A model generated the notes under the pieces. It saw nothing but the letters and a program-made list of their open reading frames with translations. It was not told where the DNA came from and made no database searches. From JASFWK01 sp050049355 (GTDB lineage Bacteria > Chloroflexota > Anaerolineae > B4-G1 > DUEL01), in the NCBI GenBank assembly GCA_050049355.1, contig JASFWK010000072.1:1-10244 (forward strand): a DNA stretch of 10,244 nt, in the 5' to 3' direction. Positions 1 to 5,599 of this stretch are shown here, piece by piece (the first letter of the stretch is position 1; every line of letters starts with the position of its first letter). Made by a program: the position numbers and the translations under genes.

Positions 1-227
1 GTCTTGGTAACTGTGTGGAGGCTGCGGCTGCCGCCTTACTCAGGCCAGATTTGGTCAAGTGGATGAAGGTGCTGCGGGCAGGTCTCTGGCGCCACACCCG
101 CCATCCCAACTACTCTGATGAGGCGGCTCAGAGGTGGGCCTGCTACTTGATTTTGGCTTCAACGGCCTGGGGCGTGGAGACCGCCAGCGTATTGATCCCC
201 AGGTTCCCGCGCAAGCCGAAGGAGTGA
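1..227 (+). CDS. DUF1295 / steroid 5-alpha-reductase-like membrane protein, C-terminal part, apparently internally deleted
   Basis: The reading frame is open from the left edge (frame of position 3) to the TGA at 225-227. The translation contains GLWRHTRHPNY, the hallmark cytosolic motif of DUF1295 proteins (membrane enzymes related to steroid 5-alpha-reductase and isoprenylcysteine methyltransferase), preceded by a recognisable version of the usual run-in (VEAAAAALL...KVLRAG). The end, TASVLIPRFPRKP, matches the family's terminal TSxFIPWFP-type motif. Between them the family normally carries a further membrane helix and an SGxxLLEK...YxxY segment, about 45 residues, and these are absent here with the frame kept. 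The usual NYFGE/D is NYSDE. This may be a decaying gene or a diverged short member; the N-terminus lies outside the window. Its last codons contain the Shine-Dalgarno of the next gene (AAGGAG, 219-224), so the two are probably co-transcribed. The family is clear, the enzymatic activity unknown. Confidence 0.6.
   Translation, partial: LGNCVEAAAAALLRPDLVKWMKVLRAGLWRHTRHPNYSDEAAQRWACYLILASTAWGVETASVLIPRFPRKPKE
219..224 (+). promoter_or_regulatory. Shine-Dalgarno of the TIGR01777 gene
   Basis: AAGGAG lies seven bases before the ATG at 232, inside the last codons of the DUF1295 remnant. It fixes the start of the SDR gene and suggests translational coupling to the upstream frame. Confidence 0.75.
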
Positions 228-231
228 ACGA

Positions 232-1137
232 ATGCGTGTCATAATCACGGGCGGGACGGGCTTGGTAGGCCGGGCGCTGATGGAGGATCTGATCGCTGAT
301 GGATATCACGTCTCTGTTCTCAGCCGCACTCCTGAACGCGCGACGGGTCTGCCTTCTGGTGCGCGTGTCGTCGGATGGGATGCGCGCTCAGCCGAAGGAT
401 GGGGCTCCCTCGCTGATGGTAGTGATGCGATTGTCAACCTGGCAGGTGAGAGCATCTTTGGGCGGTGGACGCCCGCACGCAAGGGCCGCATCCGAGAGAG
501 CCGGGTGAACGCCGGCCGTGCCGTGGTGGAGGCGGTGGAACTGGCCGAGGTCAAACCTCGCCTCGTCGTTCAGGCCTCAGGCATGGGCTACTACGGCCAC
601 CGAGGTGACGAACTGATCACGGAGGAGGCATCGGCAGGCGAGGATTACCTTGGACGGACGGCTGTAGAATGGGAGGCTTCCACGGCTCCTGTGGAATCCC
701 TGGGAGTGCGACGGGTGGTCATCCGCAGCGGGGTCGTGCTCAGCCGCGACGGGGGTGCCTTTCCGCTGATGGCTCTGCCTTTTCGTCTCTTCGTGGGAGG
801 GCCTTTGGGTGATGGGGATCAGTGGCTTCCTTGGATTCACATTGCCGATGAGGTACGCAGCATACGTTTCCTGATGGAGATGGAGGAGGCCCACGGTCCT
901 TTCCACCTTACCGCTCCCGAGCCTTTGACGAATGCTGACTTCAGCAGGGTGCTGGCGCGTGTTCTGCGCCGACCGGCTTTCTTCCGTGTGCCAGCCTTTG
1001 CCGTGCGGTTGCTGCTTGGTCAGATGAGCGTCGTCGTGCTCGAGGGGCAGCGGGCCGTCCCCCGCCGCCTACGGGATCTTGGGTTTGATTTCAGGTTCCC
1101 TGAGGGGGAGGCAGCGCTGCGAGACCTGCTCGAGTGA
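232..1137 (+). CDS. TIGR01777 family SDR epimerase-like protein (YfcH/SDR39U1 type)
   Basis: A 301-residue protein, the normal length for this family of atypical extended short-chain dehydrogenases, which have a Rossmann fold but no firmly assigned substrate. The NAD(P)-binding glycine motif TGGTGLVG is at residues 6-13. The family signature VNLAGESI followed by RWT...K..I..SRV spans about 68-91. The ASGMGYYGHRGDE stretch (115-127) corresponds to the usual S-A-V-G-Y-Y-G region, and LPWIHIADEV (199-208) is highly characteristic. The C-terminal DUF1731 region (about 245-299) ends with LRDLGFDFRFP. The start is ATG at 232 with AAGGAG seven bases upstream, and the gene begins four bases after the upstream stop. 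In other bacteria TIGR01777 genes often sit near photolyase and DUF1295-type genes; here a UV-repair gene follows. Cytoplasmic. Family assignment is firm, biochemical function open. Confidence 0.93.
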   Translation: MRVIITGGTGLVGRALMEDLIADGYHVSVLSRTPERATGLPSGARVVGWDARSAEGWGSLADGSDAIVNLAGESIFGRWTPARKGRIRESRVNAGRAVVEAVELAEVKPRLVVQASGMGYYGHRGDELITEEASAGEDYLGRTAVEWEASTAPVESLGVRRVVIRSGVVLSRDGGAFPLMALPFRLFVGGPLGDGDQWLPWIHIADEVRSIRFLMEMEEAHGPFHLTAPEPLTNADFSRVLARVLRRPAFFRVPAFAVRLLLGQMSVVVLEGQRAVPRRLRDLGFDFRFPEGEAALRDLLE

Positions 1138-1201
1138 TGCCTATCTACCCTCAGCAGCGTGAGGGCTCCATTTGCACTCCAGAACCAGTCGCGGTGCCCG
1201 C

Positions 1202-1225
1202 TTCGGTGTTCGCGGCGACGCCGAA
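1202..1225. repeat. Short inverted repeat (8-bp stem, 8-base loop)
   Basis: TTCGGTGT at 1202-1209 pairs with ACGCCGAA at 1218-1225 with one G-T wobble, leaving an eight-base loop. No T-tract follows, so it is not a typical intrinsic terminator. It lies in the gap between the SDR gene and uvsE, just before a stronger hairpin. Confidence 0.45.
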
Positions 1226-1239
1226 TGCTGAAGCAATGA

Positions 1240-1288
1240 ATCACCGCCAGCCCGAACGGAGCGTCGAACCTTGGGGCTGGCGGCTGAT
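1240..1288. repeat. Strong hairpin in the SDR-uvsE gap (possible attenuator, terminator or mobile remnant)
   Basis: CCGCCAGCCC at 1244-1253 and GGGCTGGCGG at 1274-1283 are a perfect 10-base inverted repeat with a 20-base loop. The stem extends outward by four more pairs (ATCA 1240-1243 with TGAT 1285-1288) across a single bulged C at 1284. This is the most stable structure I can find in non-coding sequence here. It is not followed by a T-run. The loop and its edge carry two direct CGAAC copies (1253-1257 and 1265-1269). It ends about 54 bases before the preferred uvsE start. It could end SDR transcription, control uvsE, or protect mRNA ends; the sequence does not decide. Confidence 0.6.
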
Positions 1289-1341
1289 GCCAGATGAGGT
1301 TGGTTCCATGGGCGCCGTCAGCGATTGGAGCCGGTGATGCG

Positions 1342-2319
1342 ATGGTGAGAGTTGCCCCAGCTCAACGTCCGCCACGGCTGGGCTTTGCGGTCAAGGTGCT
1401 CGGCCGTCGTGGCCTCAAGTCTCATGACACCCGTCGCTGGCAGAGCGATCCCCACTTGCGGGTGAGTCTGAACTATCTGCGCGCGATCTTCAGTTACTTG
1501 GATGAGATCGACGTTCGCATGTACCGTATGGCCTCTGGACTGGCACCCTACGCGACCCATCCAGAGCTGCCACAGTTCCATGGCCAGGTCGAGCAATGCG
1601 CTGAGGAGTTGGCAGAGCTGGGGAAACTGGCGGGGCAGCTGGACCTGCGCCTCTCGCTTCACCCCAGTCAGTACATCGTGCTCAACTCCGTGGACGAGGA
1701 TGTGGCGGCCCGCTCTGCTGCCGATGTCGAGCTTCACGCGGCCATTCTGGAGGCTATGGGACTGGGAGATGAGGCGGTGGTGGTGCTTCACGTGGGTGGG
1801 GTCTATGGGGATCGCGTGGCTGCATTGGCCCGCTTTGCTCGCCGCTGTGAACAGCTCTCGCCGGGCGCGCAACGACGCCTGGTAGTGGAGAACGACGACA
1901 CGCGGTTCGGTGTGGAGGATGTCCTGTGGGTGCACAGAAAAGTAGGTGTGCGGGTGGTGTTTGACGCACATCACTTTCAGTGTCACAATGTGGGTGGGAT
2001 GGCGCTGGAGGAGGCTGCTCGGACCTGTCTGGCAACCTGGGAAGGTTGGGGCGCTCGGGCGAAGGTTCACTTCTCGTCTCCGCGCACTGACTGGGGCTTT
2101 CGCCACGGCAGCAAGGAGAAGGGCAGCGCCCCGAATTGGGCGGCCCACGCGGAGTTCGTCGATCCCTTTGGCTTCATCGCCTTCTACCGGCCGCTCGTTG
2201 ACCTTGCTCCGGACGTTATACTGGAGGCAAAGGCGAAAGACGTTGCTCTGATTCAGCTTCGCAGCGATCTGGTGGAGTATGCTCCCGATATTGCCGGGGT
2301 CTTTGGCTTCGAGAAATAG
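1342..2319 (+). CDS. uvsE: UV damage endonuclease (UvsE/UVDE family)
   Basis: A TIM-barrel endonuclease that nicks DNA 5' of UV photoproducts and other lesions to start an alternative excision repair pathway; it needs divalent metals. From the ATG at 1342 the protein is 325 residues. The metal-site residues of the Thermus enzyme all have counterparts: H73 (ATHPE), H107 (LHPSQ), H150 (LHVGG), E183 (VENDD), D208 and H211 (DAHH), K241 and H243 (KVHFSS) and E295 (ILEAKAK). The early YRMASGLAPY motif (61-70) is also typical. I prefer the start at 1342 because the conserved region begins at RLGFAV (residue 12) and a GGAG lies at 1327-1330. The frame is also open from an ATG at 1294, which would add 16 unconserved residues. 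A 204-base gap with hairpins separates it from the SDR gene, so it may have its own promoter. No recognisable SOS box was found. Function is confident. Confidence 0.94.
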   Translation: MVRVAPAQRPPRLGFAVKVLGRRGLKSHDTRRWQSDPHLRVSLNYLRAIFSYLDEIDVRMYRMASGLAPYATHPELPQFHGQVEQCAEELAELGKLAGQLDLRLSLHPSQYIVLNSVDEDVAARSAADVELHAAILEAMGLGDEAVVVLHVGGVYGDRVAALARFARRCEQLSPGAQRRLVVENDDTRFGVEDVLWVHRKVGVRVVFDAHHFQCHNVGGMALEEAARTCLATWEGWGARAKVHFSSPRTDWGFRHGSKEKGSAPNWAAHAEFVDPFGFIAFYRPLVDLAPDVILEAKAKDVALIQLRSDLVEYAPDIAGVFGFEK

Positions 2320-2321
2320 GG

Positions 2322-2354
2322 GGGACACGGCCGACGCCTGCCTGGGCGTGTCTC
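2322..2354. repeat. Weak inverted repeat after uvsE
   Basis: GACACG (2324-2329) pairs with CGTGTC (2347-2352), extended by one wobble and one further pair, with a 17-base loop that can itself fold slightly. No T-tract follows, so a terminator role is only a possibility. It lies between the uvsE stop (2319) and the MFS gene start (2377). Confidence 0.3.
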
Positions 2355-2376
2355 ACGAGTGGGTGTGAGGGTGGCT

Positions 2377-3699
2377 ATGAGGCGACAGGTCTCTCTGGTT
2401 ATCACTTTTGTCTTTGTCGATCTACTCGGCTACAGTCTCTTTCTGCCGCTGCTGCCCTACTATGCTGAGACCCTTGGTGCCACGCCCGCCGTGGTTGGTC
2501 TGCTGGTGGCCTCCAACGCCTTGGCCCAGCTGGTTGCTGCCCCCATCGTGGGAAGACTATCGGACAGGTTGGGACGTCGTCCGATGTTGATATTCAGCAT
2601 CTTCGGGACACTGTTCAGTTTCGTGCTGCTGGGTCTGGTGGAGCCTGTGGGGAGTCTGCTCTCCGAACTCACCTCGGCCAGAATCGGTGTAGGGGGCGCG
2701 GTCCTAGCCGTACTCTTCGCCAGTCGCATATTGGACGGTCTAGCCGGGGGCAACATCTCGCTGGCCCGGGCCTACATCACTGACGTCACCGGCGAGGAGG
2801 ATCGGGCCCGAGGCCTGGGATTGATCGGCGCAGCCTTCGGAGTGGGGTTCATCATTGGTCCGGCAATGGGCGGAACGCTGAGCAACTGGGATTATGCTGC
2901 CTCTGCTCTCGCCGGTCTTGGGTTATCCCGCTTTGCCGCCCCCGCCTTCGCAGCGGTGCTGCTGGCGGCGCTCAATCTGTTGGGCGTGGTTCTTTGGCTG
3001 CCGGAGTCACTGCCACCAGAGGAACGCGCCCGCATAGCCAGCAGTCCGCGTTCTGCCTTCTCTGCCCGTTGTCTGTGGGACTGTGTCAATCGGCCGCGCT
3101 TTGGCATTCTGCTTCACACTCGCTTCTTCTACACCCTTGCCTTTTCCATCTTCACGGCCAACTTCGCCCTCTATGCCCAGTATCGATTGGGGTTGACGGA
3201 TCAGACGACGAGCTATGTCCTGACCTATGTGGGAGTGTTGGTGGTGCTGGTGCAGGGAGTTGCCATAGGCCGGCTGACGGGCCGCTTCAGTGACAATCCC
3301 CTGATCCTTGCCGCGGTGATTCTGATGGCAGTCGCTCTGATGGCCTGGGCCTTTGTGCCCAGTCTGGCTCTGCTGTTGGTGGTCCTTGCGCCTCTGGCTT
3401 TGGCCAGCGGCGTGCTCAACACGGTCACCAATAGCGCGATCACGAAATCGGTCTATCCGGAAGAGGTGGGGGGGGCCTTAGGTCTCTCTGCGTCGCTGGA
3501 CAGTCTCACCCGGGTGGTGGCTCCGGCCATTGGGGGATTCCTGCTCGGCAACCTGGGGGCCTTTTCATTGGGCCTTTTGGGTGCCTCGATTATGGCGTGG
3601 GTGGTCTACTACGTCTGGCGTCGGCTGATCTCAGCCCCGGAAAGTCCAGCAATTGACGATCGAGGCAACTCTGGAGTTGATGGGGGCCATGGCTATTGA
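2377..3699 (+). CDS. MFS drug/metabolite efflux transporter, TetA (TCR/Tet)-like DHA1 family
   Basis: An integral membrane protein of 440 residues from ATG 2377, close to the usual 400-450 for 12-helix major facilitator proteins. Helix 1 (VITFVFVDLLGYSLFLPLLP, about 8-27) carries an aspartate where TetA proteins do. The loop 2-3 signature GRLSDRLGRRP is at 59-69. Helix 4 to 5 has LDGLAGGNISLARAYITDVT followed by RARGLGLIGAAFGVGFIIGP, the motif C region of proton antiporters. The second half has paired hydrophobic helices up to YYVWRRL, then a polar tail. The family exports drugs or small metabolites in exchange for protons; the substrate cannot be read from sequence. Start choice: ATG 2377 has GAGG six bases upstream; a GTG at 2359 in the same frame would add six residues without a better ribosome site. 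A run of eight G lies within the gene at 3468-3475. True tetracycline resistance is not implied. Confidence 0.88.
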   Translation: MRRQVSLVITFVFVDLLGYSLFLPLLPYYAETLGATPAVVGLLVASNALAQLVAAPIVGRLSDRLGRRPMLIFSIFGTLFSFVLLGLVEPVGSLLSELTSARIGVGGAVLAVLFASRILDGLAGGNISLARAYITDVTGEEDRARGLGLIGAAFGVGFIIGPAMGGTLSNWDYAASALAGLGLSRFAAPAFAAVLLAALNLLGVVLWLPESLPPEERARIASSPRSAFSARCLWDCVNRPRFGILLHTRFFYTLAFSIFTANFALYAQYRLGLTDQTTSYVLTYVGVLVVLVQGVAIGRLTGRFSDNPLILAAVILMAVALMAWAFVPSLALLLVVLAPLALASGVLNTVTNSAITKSVYPEEVGGALGLSASLDSLTRVVAPAIGGFLLGNLGAFSLGLLGASIMAWVVYYVWRRLISAPESPAIDDRGNSGVDGGHGY

Positions 3700-3765
3700 T
3701 GACCTCTCTCGGTCTCCAGGTCTGCCAATGGGTGCGACCCGAGTGTGCCAGGTAGTGGTTCCGTG

Positions 3766-3772
3766 AAGGAGG
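3766..3772 (+). promoter_or_regulatory. Shine-Dalgarno that decides the truD start
   Basis: AAGGAGG is a near-perfect ribosome-binding sequence in the 84-base gap after the MFS gene. It supports initiation at GTG 3784 rather than at the upstream GTG 3745. Confidence 0.6.
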
Positions 3773-3783
3773 CGCGATCGATT

Positions 3784-4845
3784 GTGGATTCCGCTCATCC
3801 CTCTGCGCTGCCCCTGGTCACCCATGATTTGCCCGGGGTGGGGGGCGAGATAAGGAGCGAGCCGGGACATTTCGTGGTCGAGGAGATCCCACTTTACGAT
3901 GCCTGCGGCGAGGGCGAGCATGTCTATGTGCGCTTGACCCGCGAGGGGTGGACCACGCGTGAGGTGAAGCTGGGTCTGGCTGAGCTCTTTGGTCTGCGCG
4001 AGGTAGATGTGGGGTGTGCTGGTATGAAAGACAAACACGCGCGTGCCACGCAGACGTTCTCCCTGCTCCTGCTCGACATAGACGAGGAGACCATGGCCCG
4101 GCGCATAGAGGGGGAGCTTCCGGTGGAAGTGGAATGGGTTTGTCGACATCGCAACAAGCTGAGGGCCGGTCATCTGCTCGGCAATCGATTTCGCGTAGTT
4201 GTACTGCATCCAGAACCAGGAGCGGTTCCGCGGGCTGCGGCGATCGCCCAGGCGTTACAGGAGCAGGGGTTGCCTAACTTCTACGGGGTGCAGCGCTTTG
4301 GGTTTGGCGGGGATAATGCGGTTAGGGGGCGCCAGGTTCTATTCGGGAGTGGGCCTCGGAAGCGGTGGTTGAGGCGCTTCCTGCTCCGTGCTTATCAGTC
4401 GGCTCTGTTCAACGCTTGGCTGGTGGAGCGCATGCAGCTCGGCTGGTTCCAGCAGATTCTGGTTGGTGACATTGCCAAGAAGACGGACACGGGCGGGCTC
4501 TTTGAGGTCGAAGATGCCTCGGTCGACGGTCCCCGCTTTCAGCGTGGGGAGATCACCTATACCGGTCCGATCTATGGCTACCGTATGCTCTGGGCGAACG
4601 GGAGGCCTGGTGAGATGGAGCGCATGTTGCTGGATGAGGAAGGGGTGACGCAGGGGTTACTTAAGCGGGCGCGGCTTGATGGCAGCCGCCGCCCGGCGCG
4701 ACTGCTCGTGGATGATCTCAAGATCGAGTCTCATCTGGATGAGCTGCTCTTCACGTTTACCCTGCCCAAAGGGGCCTACGCGACCACGCTTCTGCGCGAG
4801 TTCATGAAGACAGAAACGGAGTTTGAGCACAACGATGTCTGCTAG
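3784..4845 (+). CDS. truD: tRNA pseudouridine(13) synthase TruD
   Basis: Converts U13 to pseudouridine in tRNA; cytoplasmic. From GTG 3784 it is 353 residues, close to the roughly 350 of E. coli TruD. The catalytic motif AGMKDKHARATQ places the nucleophile at D83. Other family landmarks are KLRAGHLLGNRF (125-136), NFYGVQRFGFGG (165-176), the RRFLLRAYQSALFNAWL helix (197-213) and the C-terminal FTLPKGAYATTLLREFMK (about 325-341). Start choice: a strong AAGGAGG at 3766-3772 lies inside the longer open frame that begins with GTG at 3745, arguing for a start downstream of it at GTG 3784, although the spacing (11 bases) is on the long side. The sequence between 3745 and 3784 is not family-like. 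The stop overlaps the Shine-Dalgarno of the following ABC ATPase gene, so truD and the ABC genes are probably one transcript. All expected motifs are intact. Confidence 0.94.
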   Translation: MDSAHPSALPLVTHDLPGVGGEIRSEPGHFVVEEIPLYDACGEGEHVYVRLTREGWTTREVKLGLAELFGLREVDVGCAGMKDKHARATQTFSLLLLDIDEETMARRIEGELPVEVEWVCRHRNKLRAGHLLGNRFRVVVLHPEPGAVPRAAAIAQALQEQGLPNFYGVQRFGFGGDNAVRGRQVLFGSGPRKRWLRRFLLRAYQSALFNAWLVERMQLGWFQQILVGDIAKKTDTGGLFEVEDASVDGPRFQRGEITYTGPIYGYRMLWANGRPGEMERMLLDEEGVTQGLLKRARLDGSRRPARLLVDDLKIESHLDELLFTFTLPKGAYATTLLREFMKTETEFEHNDVC

Positions 4846-4855
4846 GAGTGTTGAC

Positions 4856-5560
4856 GTGACGCTGACGGTTGGAGAGAACCCACATGCGGATAGATTCATC
4901 CGGCTTGAGAGTCTCTCAAAGAGCTTCCAGGAAGGGCCGCACACGCGCGTCGTGCTGCGCGGCGTGAACGCGACTTTCGCCAGGGGTGAGTTCGTCGCTG
5001 TGCTTGGCGAGAGCGGTAGCGGAAAGAGCACCCTGCTCAATCTGATCAGCGGCATTGATCGCGCCGACAGCGGTGCTATCTGGTTGGATGGGCAGAATCT
5101 ACTGGAGCTCGATGAGCGGCAGAGGACGCTCTTCCGCCGCCGCAACATCGGTTTCGTATTTCAGTTCTTCAATCTGATCCCTACGTTGACGGTTTGGGAG
5201 AACGCGGTCCTGCCGCTTGAGCTCAACGATGCCTCCGTGGGCGAGGCGCGTCGTCAGGTCGAGCCCTTGTTGGACGCTGTGGGCCTGCTCGATCGTCGGA
5301 ATACCTTCCCTGACCGTCTCTCCGGCGGCGAGCAGCAGCGCCTGGCGATCGCTCGTGCTCTGGCCCACAATCCTTCGCTCGTCCTGGCCGACGAGCCGAC
5401 CGGCAACCTCGATGAAGGGGCGGGCAGGCAGGTGATGGAGCTCCTGGCCCGCTTGACTCGTGGGGTTGGCAAGAATCTCATCCTGGTTACCCACAGTGTC
5501 GAAGCGGCCTCGTATGCTGATCGTATCCTGCACCTGGGCGATGGTCGATTGGAGGCGTGA
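4856..5560 (+). CDS. ABC transporter ATP-binding protein, LolD/MacB class (AttE-like)
   Basis: The ATPase of a type VII (MacB/LolCDE/FtsX-like) ABC system that works on substrates in or outside the membrane by mechanotransmission. All motifs are intact in a 234-residue protein: Walker A GESGSGKST (51-59), Q-loop Q103 in FVFQFFNLIPTLT, signature LSGGEQQRLAIARAL (155-169), Walker B LVLADEPTGNLD (175-186) and switch histidine H213 in LVTHS. The FFNLIPTLTVWENV-like stretch is typical of the LolD subfamily. Start: GTG 4856 has AGGAG (4844-4848) seven bases upstream; an in-frame ATG at 4835 and a TTG at 4823 would overlap truD and have poorer ribosome sites. Residues 1-14 are poorly conserved, so the start is not certain. 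The permease gene follows within about 25-40 bases. The gene order with AttH downstream suggests it is the AttE equivalent. Confidence 0.93.
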   Translation: MTLTVGENPHADRFIRLESLSKSFQEGPHTRVVLRGVNATFARGEFVAVLGESGSGKSTLLNLISGIDRADSGAIWLDGQNLLELDERQRTLFRRRNIGFVFQFFNLIPTLTVWENAVLPLELNDASVGEARRQVEPLLDAVGLLDRRNTFPDRLSGGEQQRLAIARALAHNPSLVLADEPTGNLDEGAGRQVMELLARLTRGVGKNLILVTHSVEAASYADRILHLGDGRLEA

Positions 5561-5599
5561 TCTGGCTGGTTCAGGCTTTGTAGGTTGTCTCATCGGCGG

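Noticed and set aside
1253..1269. Two CGAAC copies considered as a LexA/SOS box for uvsE
   Set aside because: Both copies are in the same orientation, 12 bases apart. The Gram-positive-type SOS box needs CGAAC facing GTTC, which is absent here.
1134..1337. 67-codon plus-strand frame that fills the SDR-uvsE gap and starts on GTGATG over the SDR stop
   Set aside because: No ribosome site of its own, no recognisable family, no membrane or domain pattern, and it runs through both hairpins. Short frames of this size are expected by chance in G+C-rich DNA.
1318..2328. 336-codon minus-strand frame opposite uvsE
   Set aside because: It is the mirror of a well-conserved gene with every catalytic residue in place; long antisense frames are a by-product of codon bias. 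The translation resembles no family.
2322..2354. Inverted repeat after uvsE as an intrinsic terminator
   Set aside because: The stem is short, the loop is long, and no T-tract follows. Kept only as a weak repeat.
2377..3699. Calling the MFS gene a tetracycline resistance gene
   Set aside because: The TetA-like motifs are shared by many DHA1 exporters; similarity in motifs alone does not show substrate.
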